NCBI RefSeq assembly: GCF_030436115.1 | Contig: NZ_CP129414.1 | Location: 1 to 64,000, forward strand | Reading direction: 5' to 3' | Source: Borrelia sp. P9F1 | Lineage (GTDB): Bacteria > Spirochaetota > Spirochaetia > Borreliales > Borreliaceae | Length of the DNA stretch: 64,000 nucleotides | Part shown: in pieces, positions 1 through 8,583 of the stretch | How the letters are laid out: each line of letters begins with the position of its first letter | How positions within the stretch are numbered: position 1 is the first letter of the stretch | Made by a program: the position numbers and the translations under genes | The notes under the pieces: model-generated | What the model saw: only the letters and a program-made list of their open reading frames with translations | Database searches by the model: none | Told to the model about the DNA's origin: nothing

Positions 1-2
1 AC

Positions 3-497
3 CATTCACACTGGGCATTGGCTGGCACAAATTCTCAGTTTAGATTTTTGCAAATAGGAATAATTCAACATAATTACATAAATCTAAACTTCTATAATGA
101 ACAATATAAATATGCTGCCTTCCTTGGAATAACTATAACTTATAATGAATGGTTTGAATTAAATTTCACCCCCATAAACTTCATTCTTCATCCCCTACAT
201 ACAAATTTTCTACTAAGCATATATTTTACAACTTCTCTTACTCTTTACATATTAAAATACCAAACGTATATCAACTCTCTAATCTTTAGCATTTTAATGG
301 GACCCAAAATATCAATTGCAATTAGGTCTGCAACGATAACAGGATATACTACATCTGCTTTTCTATACCCAATTTTTCCGTATATGGCCGTTAAATTCAA
401 TATATCGCTTACAGACAGTCACTCCATTTTCTTTAAATTAACATCCTCTCTTAATGAATTTTTCTTCCTTGATATTGGTTTCAATTTCACTCTCTAA
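3..497 (+). CDS. 3' part of a possible outer-membrane-type protein, 5' end outside the window
   Basis: The reading frame is open from the first bases of the window to a stop at 495-497, so the true start probably lies upstream; a TTG at 18 has no ribosome binding site. The protein alternates aromatic and polar residues and ends in a short aromatic-rich strand (DIGFNFTL), which suits a small beta-barrel protein. In a second frame the first 40 bases read PFTLGIGWHKFSV and then stop, which looks like the natural upstream part of such a barrel. A frameshift near positions 35-50 is therefore possible and the gene may be broken. Function is not recognised. Confidence 0.35.
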   Translation, partial: HSHWALAGTNSQFRFLQIGIIQHNYINLNFYNEQYKYAAFLGITITYNEWFELNFTPINFILHPLHTNFLLSIYFTTSLTLYILKYQTYINSLIFSILMGPKISIAIRSATITGYTTSAFLYPIFPYMAVKFNISLTDSHSIFFKLTSSLNEFFFLDIGFNFTL

Positions 498-1002
498 TAT
501 TTAATCAAAGCGTAAAAACACTTAATTTATACATTAAGCTTTTTTATATCTTGTAGTGTCCTTACTAAAACAAACAGATATAAAAAATCAATCTCATAAA
601 TTTACATGACATAATTTAGTTATAATATCTAATAGTACTAACTATTTTTATTAACTTAGCATCATAAATATTAATTGGACAATAGTAAAATAAAACAAAA
701 AGGATTAAAAATAGTATTAAATTTAAAATAAATAGTAAATAAGATATGAAACCAGATTACCGAGCCTATAAAATAATTTTTTTCAATAAATCGAACAAAT
801 ATGACAACTATACAAGTAAATAATACAAAACATCAATCAAAGTAAGAAAACTTGTGGTTTCTCTTGCTATATAAAACAAGCACCCCCCAAAATCCTTATA
901 TCAATCATAAATTATTTAATTAAATTAAACTTTAAAATCTAAATTTTGATAACAAATAACAAATATTATATTATAATGATATTAGATATATAGGAGGAAG
1001 GA
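498..1002. other. AT-rich intergenic region, no gene seen
   Basis: No open frame with a ribosome binding site was found on either strand. The last part carries TATAAT-like sequence about 25 bases before the small lipoprotein at 1003 and presumably holds its promoter. No strong hairpin was noticed. Confidence 0.4.
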
Positions 1003-1158
1003 ATGAAAAAAATAATATTTTTGTTTTTAGTTGCACTGTTTTCATGTAAGTCTTTACCAGAAAGTGAAAATAAGGGAAAGGAAGATCAAACTAAAGAAGA
1101 AATGATGAGAGGAGATAAAGATTCCGTCAAAAAACAAAGCAATAAAAAAACAAAGTAA
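1003..1158 (+). CDS. very small lipoprotein (51 aa)
   Basis: ATG at 1003 follows a strong Shine-Dalgarno (AGGAGG, 992-997). The product starts MKKIIFLFLVALFSCKS, a clear lipoprotein signal peptide with Cys15 as the lipidation site, and then has only about 36 residues, almost all charged (Lys, Glu, Asp). It should be a lipid-anchored, unfolded peptide. It stands alone, with no co-transcribed neighbour. It could be a truncated remnant of a larger lipoprotein, but the start signals are intact. Function unknown. Confidence 0.7.
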   Translation: MKKIIFLFLVALFSCKSLPESENKGKEDQTKEEMMRGDKDSVKKQSNKKTK

Positions 1159-1953
1159 ATTCGGGTTTAATACTGACATTGATAAACAACTAAAAAATTT
1201 CTGAGAGAAATTAAAATTTTAAATCACATCACCCTTCTTTATTAGGGGAAGGCCACCACTGGTCGTCTTATTAGTGGTGGCTGTTGGGGGATGTTGATGA
1301 CTTAAAAGATGTAAAAAATAAAGAAAATCCATAACAGAGATTATTTGCGAAGCACATCCAAACACCTAAATTGCTTAAGATGAGCTATAAACAGTAGCCC
1401 CACAGTCGGGTAATACAAAAACTGCCAAATTTTTTAGACATGCACTAGATTACAAGCTTTTCAAGCCTAGCTCAATCAAATTAAAGTCAAGCACAAGCAA
1501 CATTGCTATCCTCTACAATCAATATAAACTCAAGTTAAGGGATTTTATCATCTAAAAAAACAACTCCGACAACCATTCTTAAAGAATACACACCAAATCG
1601 TACTTCATAAATAACTTTATCTAAGATAGACTTAAAATTTAAACTCCAACTGTGTAATATTTTAAAAATAAAAAACAACAAAAGGTTTTATCAATAAAGA
1701 ATAGTTTTAAGTTTAAAACTATTCTTTATTGATAAAACCAATTTAAAATAGTACAATTATGTAACATGAGTAAATAAAGTTGTAAATTAAGGCGCTTGTA
1801 GATGGCTTTTCTGTTCACTTCCGTCGGGGACAGAAATATTTGGCTGGAGGTATAAATTCCGTACTAATTTCAAATAAAAATAAAAATTAAAATATTGGGC
1901 AAAGTAACATACTTTAGTGTAAGGAAATCGCTCTTAGATTTAGGATAAGGAAA
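1159..1953. other. 795-bp noncoding region with hairpins
   Basis: No coding frame recognised. It contains a 9-bp inverted repeat (GCCACCACT at 1252-1260 with AGTGGTGGC at 1273-1281) and the long palindrome listed separately. A weaker hairpin lies near 1806-1834 (TTTCTGTTC with a matching GACAGAAA). The end of the region supplies GGATAAGG, a weak ribosome binding site for the gene at 1954. Confidence 0.5.
1684..1739. repeat. near-perfect 56-bp palindrome
   Basis: Arms 1684-1710 and 1713-1739 are exact reverse complements (27 bp) and the two central bases form only a G/T pair, so there is essentially no loop. Outer arm sequence begins GGTTTTATCAATAAAG. The structure could extrude as a cruciform or form a very stable RNA hairpin. 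It lacks the TAGTATA-type box of Borrelia hairpin telomeres. Confidence 0.9.
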
Positions 1954-2736
1954 ATGCTAGAACCTATTGATGTAAAAGAAAACGCACGTGATGCTCCTAC
2001 TAAGCAAGTGGAAGCAAGCAAAGATAATGATTCTTCTGACACTAATACTCCAATAGCTAATTTTAAAAAGAAGCCTAATGAAAACACTAAACCTGAAAGC
2101 AAACTTATTGACCGTGCTTTCGTTCAAGGCAATCTTATTGACATGGGAAATCTTAGAGATAACTTTAACCCATTCATGCAATCTCAATATTACATAAGAA
2201 CATATGACCTAGATTTAAATACAAATATGGAACTTAAGGTAGAAACTAGCCTCTTAGGAAATCAAAATCAAATTTCACTTACTAAAGCACGCCTAAAATC
2301 CATAAGCATTCTTGCACACAAGAGAAGCATGAACCGTAAAGGAATGCAAAATTTAGTCAAGCTTAAAAAACACACAGAGTTCAATCTTTTCTATGATAGA
2401 AACAACATAAAATACAGCTTAAATTTTGAAGATAGAAATAAAAGAACAATTAATTTAGTTCCACATCTTAACTATCATGGCCTATTAAGCATATACAACG
2501 CCATCAGAGAAGATCTTAAATCCGGGAGTTTATTATTTGAAAGTTCATTTTATGTAGCTATTGACTACAAATGGACATTTCTCAATTTTCTTGAGTTTGA
2601 AAAAAAATTAACTAAAATCAAACTCATTCACTCGCCTGAGTCAAAGTATTTTTACTATTTATCCATAAGTAAAAATATTAACGAATTGCTAAAAACCCTA
2701 ATAGACACCAGACAATTAAAAGAATTCATTAGATAA
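1954..2736 (+). CDS. hypothetical cytoplasmic protein (260 aa)
   Basis: ATG at 1954 follows GGATAAGG. There is no signal peptide or membrane segment. Residues 1-50 are polar and low in complexity (Asp, Asn, Lys, Pro), probably disordered. Residues 60-260 look folded, rich in Leu, Ile, Asn and Lys with several Tyr/Phe pairs. The gene is monocistronic, with gaps of several hundred bases on both sides. I do not recognise the family. Its position at the left of an lp54-like plasmid suggests an accessory gene of the plasmid end, but no role can be stated. Confidence 0.6.
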   Translation: MLEPIDVKENARDAPTKQVEASKDNDSSDTNTPIANFKKKPNENTKPESKLIDRAFVQGNLIDMGNLRDNFNPFMQSQYYIRTYDLDLNTNMELKVETSLLGNQNQISLTKARLKSISILAHKRSMNRKGMQNLVKLKKHTEFNLFYDRNNIKYSLNFEDRNKRTINLVPHLNYHGLLSIYNAIREDLKSGSLLFESSFYVAIDYKWTFLNFLEFEKKLTKIKLIHSPESKYFYYLSISKNINELLKTLIDTRQLKEFIR

Positions 2737-3340
2737 CGCATGGGGCTCTGTAGCCAAATACAAAATAAAAATAATATTAAATTTTTATTCATTCATTATT
2801 GAAGATAATTATTTAACCATATATAATATGTAAATGTAATGTTACATTAATATAAAAGTTAAAGGTTATAATGTCTACAGAAAGCTAATATTGACTCTAT
2901 CTCGTGTCTTCATGCTTTGTTCAAATTTCTTTGGAGTCTTTATTGCCGTAAATAATAGGGCAAACCTTACTGCTTAATGCAGTAATTTAACTACGTTTAG
3001 CTTAACTTATAACGAAAAGCCAAACTAAACGTAAGAATGATTTAAAAGAAGATGTTAAATAATTCTCATTTTATCTTCTTCTCACCTTGGGGGGTTCTTT
3101 TAGGGAACTTCCCTTTTTTATCCTAAAACAATCCATTCATCACATTCCTGTTCCTCTACATTAAACAAGAAGCCAAACCCAAAGACGAGTTTATCTCATT
3201 TTAAAGTAATCCATCTGCAAGAACCTGAAAGACACAAAGTAAATTAAACTCTCTAAAACCCAAAGTAACAGTATAATATCATACTGATTATATTATTAGT
3301 ATGATATTATGTTAGTATAACAACATACTTATTGTATTAT
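2737..3340. other. 600-bp noncoding region rich in inverted repeats
   Basis: No gene seen. At least four short inverted repeats follow each other: AATGTAA/TTACATT (2833-2848), TTACTGC/GCAGTAA (2967-2985), TACGTTTAG/CTAAACGTA (2992-3033) and AAGAAGAT/ATCTTCTT (3046-3080). A small hairpin with a T-run follows at about 3114-3127 and looks like an intrinsic terminator. This could be the 3' end of a small noncoding transcript. Confidence 0.45.
3273..3310. promoter_or_regulatory. 13-bp inverted repeat in front of a lipoprotein gene, candidate operator
   Basis: ATAATATCATACT (3273-3285) is the exact reverse complement of 3298-3310, with a 12-base spacer. It lies 43 bases before the TTG start at 3353, where the promoter of that gene must be. 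The half-site TAGTAT recurs just downstream (3313-3318). A dyad of this size in a promoter suggests binding of a dimeric regulator; a transcribed hairpin is the alternative. Confidence 0.5.
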
Positions 3341-3352
3341 AAGGAGGCTCCC

Positions 3353-4363
3353 TTGGGTAAGATATTTCTACTAATACTGTTTATATTTTGTCTACTTGCA
3401 TGTAGACATGATAACAAAAAAAATAGCAGCAATAATAGAAAAAAAGAAACGATATCTGTCAAAACTAAAATCAAGAAAAAAAAGAAAAAGAAGCTCGAAA
3501 ATATAAGCACTAAACAAGATGATATTGAAACAAGGAAACAGGAAGAAGAAGAAAATGAAGAAGAAGAATACGACGAGGGAGAAGATGAAGAAGATGGAGA
3601 TGAGGAAACAAATATAGCTATTGTTACTGGTGAAAAACAGGAAGATAACGGAGCAAAAGGACAGCTAACAACTCCTAAAAATCCTATCCCAAGAAAAGTT
3701 GAGACAATAAAAACAGAATATACCAATGGACAAACAAAAACATATTACTTTAAAGAACACGCAATCATTGATATAAAGCCAACAATAAGTCACATAAAAA
3801 CTAGTCTCGTCTTTTTGCCGAGTACATCAACTGCCTCTAATATATACAAAAACGAATATTCTATCATGAAAGATGCAAAATTCACTCACATAAGAATACT
3901 TGCGGACAAACAAGGACTAGAAAACATGCAAATCAAAGATTTGGGTGGTCTAGTAAACTCTTCAAGACTCGATACCTTACTTAATAACGAAAGCAACATT
4001 TTAAAGATAATGTTATTCTCTAAGGGTAGTGATAATGTTAATGAAAACATAATATTACCCCTTAACCGTCGCTTCATTCATAACTTAGAAAAAGCACTCA
4101 ATCCTTCTTCCTTGTTGATTAGTTCTACTGCAAGCCATACGATCGACGTCATAATTGGGAATGATAATGTTTACACAAAGCTCGATTTTTCAAAATTTTC
4201 TAACGAAGATGTAGGGGGTTCTAAACTAATACTAATACAAACAGAACAAAATGCCTATACGGTTAAGCATAAACTAAGACTTGACCCATCTATTTATACC
4301 CTGCTGAAAGACATAACCATTATTGAAAGATTGAAAAAATTTTTTAAAATGATCAAAACTTAA
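3353..4363 (+). CDS. lipoprotein with Lys-rich and acidic low-complexity linker (336 aa)
   Basis: I place the start at TTG 3353 because AAGGAGG (3341-3347) is correctly spaced in front of it; an earlier ATG at 3332 has none. The N-terminus MGKIFLLILFIFCLLACRH is a typical lipoprotein signal with Cys17. Residues 20-60 are dominated by Lys and Asn, residues 60-95 by Glu and Asp, and a folded domain follows to the C-terminus. The linker would hold the domain away from the membrane. The gene is monocistronic and ends in a strong terminator at 4387. Function is not known; Lyme lp54 also carries surface lipoproteins (S1/S2 antigens) near its left end, but homology was not established. Confidence 0.75.
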   Translation: MGKIFLLILFIFCLLACRHDNKKNSSNNRKKETISVKTKIKKKKKKKLENISTKQDDIETRKQEEEENEEEEYDEGEDEEDGDEETNIAIVTGEKQEDNGAKGQLTTPKNPIPRKVETIKTEYTNGQTKTYYFKEHAIIDIKPTISHIKTSLVFLPSTSTASNIYKNEYSIMKDAKFTHIRILADKQGLENMQIKDLGGLVNSSRLDTLLNNESNILKIMLFSKGSDNVNENIILPLNRRFIHNLEKALNPSSLLISSTASHTIDVIIGNDNVYTKLDFSKFSNEDVGGSKLILIQTEQNAYTVKHKLRLDPSIYTLLKDITIIERLKKFFKMIKT

Positions 4364-4386
4364 AAAGAAAACATAAATAAGATATT

Positions 4387-4429
4387 AAAAGAGAAGAGCT
4401 TCATTTAGAAAATGAAACTCTTCTCTTTT
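4387..4429 (+). terminator. intrinsic terminator
   Basis: AAAAGAGAAGAG (4387-4398) pairs exactly with 4418-4429, and an inner TTCATT/AATGAA extends the stem. It follows the stop of the lipoprotein gene by 23 bases. Confidence 0.8.
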
Positions 4430-4549
4430 AATAAGAGACTTATTACTATTTAAGTCTTTTTATTATTTTTAATTGATAAAAGATAATAAAAAATGCTAAG
4501 ATCTTATTACACAAAGAAAAGTAAATAATAGGGTTAAAGGGGTTTTAAG

Positions 4550-4759
4550 ATGTTTAAAATAACATTTTATGTGGTGGTTTGTCTTTCAATGGCATCTTGT
4601 AGTCTAGGGCCTGTGTCTGTTTTGCGCTTTGCATTAGACATGATGGATAAGTATGTTCATAAGAACGAGAGAAGTGTAGATAAGGAGAACGGAGAAAAGA
4701 AACATGTGAAACAAGTATTAGAAGAAGAGATAGAAGACGAAGAATACGAGGATGAATAA
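4550..4759 (+). CDS. small lipoprotein (69 aa)
   Basis: ATG 4550 follows AAAGGGG. The product begins MFKITFYVVVCLSMASCSLG, a lipoprotein signal with Cys17, and ends in a run of Glu/Asp/Tyr (EEEIEDEEYEDE). The mature peptide is about 52 residues. It stands alone before the phage operon. Function unknown. Confidence 0.65.
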   Translation: MFKITFYVVVCLSMASCSLGPVSVLRFALDMMDKYVHKNERSVDKENGEKKHVKQVLEEEIEDEEYEDE

Positions 4760-5007
4760 GGAAAGGAATTACTAATCAAAAAGAATGGTCTCTTCAATCA
4801 TTTTAGCTCAAAGTAAATACACTAAACTTTACTTAAAGTGCTTTATTTCTTGTTTTTAATTAAAATTTCGTTCATTTAAAATGAATCTCTGAAGACAAAA
4901 TCCGGCAAATAGGTAGTCTTGTGGAATAACTTTCATGTTTATTAAGCACGAGAAAACATACCGAACGATCAAAAATAATGTATTTTATATTAAATTTTTG
5001 CTAAATA

Positions 5008-5016
5008 TGTTATGAT
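5008..5016 (+). promoter_or_regulatory. extended -10 promoter of the tail/lysis operon
   Basis: TGTTATGAT fits an extended -10 element (TG, one base, TATGAT at 5011-5016) and lies 21 bases before the ATG at 5037. The start codon itself has no clear ribosome binding site, so transcription would give a very short leader of about 14 bases. Confidence 0.45.
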
Positions 5017-5036
5017 TGAACTTATAGTAGTTAAAA

Positions 5037-5366
5037 ATGGACATTAAAATAGATAATGAATTTAATATAATTTTTGATAATGATTTTAAAATAGTAAATG
5101 GTCAAGAAGAACAAAAACAGAGACTGTTTTTATACCTAAAGACGCCTGTGGGCAGTATTTACAACAAAAATTATGGATTTGACTATAGTTTTTTCCTGAA
5201 GTTACTAAAAGTAAAGAGAACACAAGATATTACAAACTTTTTTGTGAATGCTTTAAAGGACCTAGAGATTGATCTGTTAAATATTAAAGCAAAACAAATA
5301 GACAAAAAAATAATACTACAATTTTTCTTGGCTGGAGATACCCTACGTATGGAATATAACCTATGA
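5037..5366 (+). CDS. phage baseplate protein, gpW/gp25-like (109 aa)
   Basis: A short protein with the pattern of the gp25/GPW lysozyme-like baseplate wedge family. After a variable start it has an aspartate-rich segment and then VNGQEEQKQRLFLYLKTPVGSIYNKNYG in pieces typical of this family, where a run of input residues precedes the sheet around LKT-PVGS. In contractile phages it joins the tail tube end to the baseplate wedge. It overlaps the next gene by 4 bases (ATGA), as usual for W-J pairs. No strong ribosome binding site is present. This is the first gene of a conserved five-gene phage tail block. Family assignment is from pattern and order, not a search. Confidence 0.7.
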   Translation: MDIKIDNEFNIIFDNDFKIVNGQEEQKQRLFLYLKTPVGSIYNKNYGFDYSFFLKLLKVKRTQDITNFFVNALKDLEIDLLNIKAKQIDKKIILQFFLAGDTLRMEYNL

Positions 5367-6226
5367 GCATATTTTTTGACAAAGAAATTGGAATTCTTAC
5401 AAAATCAATAGATGAAATACAAAGTGCTAAAAAGGAAATTCTTAAGAAAGAATATAACCTTTCAATAAAAAATAATTCACTTTTTGACATAATAAATTAT
5501 CCAAGCTCTTCCATAGACTTAGAGATAATACAAGCACTAAATGAATTATTTTTGTCTCTTAAAGAAGGAGGTACATACTTTAAAAGTTTACAAGAATCAC
5601 TAAGTGTACCCAAAAGTTCAACTTACGAGGCAATTAAAAAAGCACTTTTAATGATTCAAGGAGTTAAACACGCTAATTTAATAAGCAGTGCCGGTAGTAT
5701 TGAAGTACATATAATACTTAAGCCCGAATACTTTAAGGACAAGCTCATTGATACAGAAACACAAAAAAACATTTGGGAAGCAATTTACTATACTGCGCCA
5801 AGTGGCACCTTATTTAAAGGAGAAAAGGAAGTTCAATTTCTTAACAAAGATGGACAAAAAAAAATATATAAGTTTAGCTTAGGCGTGGTTAAATATGCAT
5901 ATCTGAAAGTTTTTTACAGAACTGAAGCACAAGAGACAATATATAAAGAAATAAGTGAGCAGATAAGGGAAATTTACAAAAATATAATTGAAAAAAAATA
6001 TAAAGATATGGGGATTTCGTTCCGATATCAAGATTTCTTAAGTCCTGTAAGCCTAATGTCGGGGATTAAATGCATACGCATAGGTATTAACATAAAAGAA
6101 AATTTAGATACTAAGATAACAGAAATTAAAGATTCTGAATTTCAATTCAACAAAGATTTAGAAATTAAAGATAACGAAATCATTTATTTCAATGAAAACT
6201 CAAGAATGGTTATAGAAAGAGAATAA
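5363..6226 (+). CDS. baseplate J-like protein, Borrelia DUF276 (287 aa)
   Basis: The ATG overlaps the previous stop. The sequence opens with a helical region that ends NSLFDIINYPSSSIDLEI, then alternates helices and strands. This resembles the Borrelia DUF276 family of cp32/lp54 plasmids, placed where P2-like phages have gpJ, the outer baseplate wedge. It would assemble at the tail tip with the W-like and I-like proteins on either side. Spacing to the next gene is 3 bases, so the block is one transcript. No defect seen. Confidence 0.75.
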   Translation: MSIFFDKEIGILTKSIDEIQSAKKEILKKEYNLSIKNNSLFDIINYPSSSIDLEIIQALNELFLSLKEGGTYFKSLQESLSVPKSSTYEAIKKALLMIQGVKHANLISSAGSIEVHIILKPEYFKDKLIDTETQKNIWEAIYYTAPSGTLFKGEKEVQFLNKDGQKKIYKFSLGVVKYAYLKVFYRTEAQETIYKEISEQIREIYKNIIEKKYKDMGISFRYQDFLSPVSLMSGIKCIRIGINIKENLDTKITEIKDSEFQFNKDLEIKDNEIIYFNENSRMVIERE

Positions 6227-6229
6227 ATT

Positions 6230-6811
6230 ATGAAGGGTATCCCACTATTTTTACAAAATACACAAATTGAGCAAATAATACAAAGTGAACTTAATTTCAA
6301 AAAACAGATTTTAGGTGAACTTAAAAAACTACTGGAAAATTTCAGAACAATTAATGTTAAAGAGAGTATTAATTCAAGATATATTACACGCATAATGCTA
6401 GCATTGTTTAATGCATGCCATCTACAAAAAGGACTCACAAAAGATCTCATCAATTCCCTTAATGCATTAATATTTGCAATCAAATCAATAGGAACAGATG
6501 AAAGTCTTCATGTGCTCTTTAAAGCGTTTTTACATGCAAGAGTTGAAGTTAATGTTGTCCCTAACACACCAGGAACGATTATTATCAAATTACTTGAAAA
6601 TATTAAATCACCAATTAAGTTTAAAATAACTGGTAAAATTAATGGTAGGATAAAGAAAATCAGCGTCAGACACAAAGGTTTAACAAAAGAACTTGAATCT
6701 AACTATATCCCAAAAGACTTTACAGATTCGATTTATGGTTTCATTAAAAGCCTAATTCCAGCTGGACGAACTATTAGAATTTTTGACACCCATAACAAGG
6801 AAATCAAATAA
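6230..6811 (+). CDS. tail protein I-like, Borrelia DUF735 (193 aa)
   Basis: It starts 3 bases after the DUF276 gene. The sequence is a compact mixed protein with a helical N-terminal half and a strand-rich middle (VEVNVVPNTPGTIIIKL). Position and size match the gpI-like protein of P2-type tails, and the Borrelia plasmid version is DUF735. It would link the baseplate wedge to the tail fibre encoded next. No signal peptide. Assignment rests on gene order plus general resemblance. Confidence 0.65.
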   Translation: MKGIPLFLQNTQIEQIIQSELNFKKQILGELKKLLENFRTINVKESINSRYITRIMLALFNACHLQKGLTKDLINSLNALIFAIKSIGTDESLHVLFKAFLHARVEVNVVPNTPGTIIIKLLENIKSPIKFKITGKINGRIKKISVRHKGLTKELESNYIPKDFTDSIYGFIKSLIPAGRTIRIFDTHNKEIK

Positions 6812-6844
6812 TTAAAATTTATCTTATTTAAAGAAGGAGAAAAC

Positions 6845-7951
6845 ATGAGCCAAAAAAATTCAAGCATAGAAGACAGCGTGCAAATAAAAGATTTTAACAG
6901 AAAAATCAAAGTCAATGAGAATGATCTTATTCCCATTGACGATATCGTTGAAGAAACTTACGCAATTACATACAAAAACTTACTTGAACAAATCAAAGAA
7001 GACACATTTTATGAAGAACTTGATTACTTTAAAAAGGTAATAAGAGAAATAATATCTAAAGAATTACTTCAAGACAATTCCTACACTGAACAGATGTATC
7101 TAAAAATAATCACAAAGCTAATGGGACTTCAAACAGAACCAAATAGCATCGGCTTCGATTTTTTATTTAACAAAATTAAAGAAACATTAATTGAAAAGTT
7201 AAATCATTCTGGATATGACGCCAAATTAGGCAAAATATCAATATATAATCCAAAAAGGAAAGATTTTGAACTAATTGAATTTAATAGCTTTATCAATAAC
7301 TTAAAAGAAATTTTTTCAGAAAATAAAGAAGTAGAGCAATTAAGACAAAATACAAATAATAACTTTGTTCACAAAACTGATTTTGATGACACAAAAAGTT
7401 CCTTTACGAAAACTTTTTTACATAAAAATCTTTTATCTCAAGAAATAAACCACCTATTTAATCTTATTCAAAACACAGACAATAAAGAAGATTTACAACT
7501 AATTGTGTTTAACAAAAATAAAAATTTGACATATAAACTGGAGTTTCCCGACTACCTTAAAGGGATGCCTAGTAACTTCAAGTATTGGGGCATAAATGCA
7601 TCATCTGATTCTTTTTATGCCTACCATGAATTTAATACCAAAACATTAAAAATCGAAATTAAAAACGAAAAAGTAGAATTAAGTTTTCCCAGAAGCCTTA
7701 CAGACAAGGCTATTTACTTACACGTGATCCTTAATCTTTCAAGTAGTCCAAATGTAAAAGAAATTATGACAAAAAAAGTATATACCAAGTTCATAGAAAA
7801 TAATAATGAATCACAGTCTTCAACTATATTTTTCTACAGTGGCTTGGGGAATAACATAACCCTCACTCTTCTTGAAGGTTGGTACCTTGTAAAATCTGCA
7901 ATATACAATGATGATTCAAACCAAGATGTTCCTTACCTCATGAAAATGTAG
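6845..7951 (+). CDS. tail-fibre-like protein, Borrelia DUF685 (368 aa)
   Basis: AAGGAG stands 6 bases before ATG 6845. Residues 17-45 (QIKDFNRKIKVNENDLIPIDD, then TYAITYKNLLEQI) are the fibre-attachment motif seen in many phage fibres, where ENDLIPI-DD and YAITY-NLL occur together. I recall this as Borrelia DUF685. The C-terminal half (from about residue 215) is strand-rich and aromatic, as in a receptor-binding tip. Gene order W-J-I-fibre supports the call. In an established plasmid prophage the fibre would only matter if particles are still made. Confidence 0.7.
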   Translation: MSQKNSSIEDSVQIKDFNRKIKVNENDLIPIDDIVEETYAITYKNLLEQIKEDTFYEELDYFKKVIREIISKELLQDNSYTEQMYLKIITKLMGLQTEPNSIGFDFLFNKIKETLIEKLNHSGYDAKLGKISIYNPKRKDFELIEFNSFINNLKEIFSENKEVEQLRQNTNNNFVHKTDFDDTKSSFTKTFLHKNLLSQEINHLFNLIQNTDNKEDLQLIVFNKNKNLTYKLEFPDYLKGMPSNFKYWGINASSDSFYAYHEFNTKTLKIEIKNEKVELSFPRSLTDKAIYLHVILNLSSSPNVKEIMTKKVYTKFIENNNESQSSTIFFYSGLGNNITLTLLEGWYLVKSAIYNDDSNQDVPYLMKM

Positions 7952-8030
7952 TTTTGCTATATTCAATCTTTATTAAATTTATGTTAAAATGTGTTTATAA
8001 GTTAAAAAATATATTTAAAATGGAGGAAAT

Positions 8031-8198
8031 ATGAATAGACTGCTTGAGTTCTTAACAAGCATTGACGAGACAAAACTTATAATCATTGGGGGGCTTGCGG
8101 TATTTACAATAATCCCTTTAGCAATCCTCTTAAAGCCTGCTATAAGAGAGACGATTAAAATAGTAAGGCATTTAATTGACAAGAATCACAAAAATTAA
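8031..8198 (+). CDS. blyA: holin-like BlyA (55 aa)
   Basis: TGGAGGAAAT precedes ATG 8031. The product has one hydrophobic segment (about residues 16-34, LIIIGGLAVFTIIPLAILL) followed by a basic C-terminal tail. This is the layout of BlyA, the small holin of cp32 phages, which forms membrane lesions to let out phage particles. It sits directly before blyB. At 55 residues it is slightly shorter than the cp32 protein as I remember it, but start and stop are intact. Confidence 0.8.
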   Translation: MNRLLEFLTSIDETKLIIIGGLAVFTIIPLAILLKPAIRETIKIVRHLIDKNHKN

Positions 8199-8214
8199 AA
8201 TTTAAGGATAGTTT

Positions 8215-8583
8215 ATGATAAATAATGAAAATATTAATTTAGGAATAAATTCGGTTCAAAACCTAATAGACTTATTTGGCTACAGCGGCACCAGTAAGGG
8301 AGCTCTTGTAGAAAAGGGTATTAGTGAGGTTGTTAATCTTTACAGCTACATAAACACGCTTTACCTAGACTCACTTCAAAAAATGGAACTACAAGAAAGC
8401 AAGCGCATATTACATGATCTTGAGTCAGTGAATAATAAAATTAATCATCTTATTGAGGCAATTGATTGTAATGTTGAGGGAAATTTAATTGAAACATTAA
8501 GACATGAACGAAATAAAGTTATGGAAATTACAACAAAATTACTTAAAGAAGAGTTAGCAAAACAGGACAAGAATAATGAATAA
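8215..8583 (+). CDS. blyB: BlyB-like accessory protein of the holin (122 aa)
   Basis: It begins 16 bases after blyA. The N-terminal part (GINSVQNLIDLFGYSGTSKGALVEKGI, given here in pieces: NLIDLFGYSG, KGALVEKGI) matches what I know of BlyB, a soluble partner that stabilises BlyA. The remainder is helical and charged. It overlaps the following lipoprotein gene by 8 bases, so translation is probably coupled. Its lp54 counterpart is, from memory, BBA14 (OrfD). Confidence 0.75.
   Translation: MINNENINLGINSVQNLIDLFGYSGTSKGALVEKGISEVVNLYSYINTLYLDSLQKMELQESKRILHDLESVNNKINHLIEAIDCNVEGNLIETLRHERNKVMEITTKLLKEELAKQDKNNE

Noticed and set aside
1684..1739. Palindrome as an active telomere resolution site
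   Set aside because: The conserved TAGTATA-type box and its spacing from the symmetry axis, seen in Borrelia telomeres, are absent. It is reported only as an unexplained palindrome.
3337..3726. 129-codon minus-strand frame rich in Ser and Phe
   Set aside because: It is the mirror of the Lys/Glu low-complexity linker of the lipoprotein on the + strand and has no start signals.
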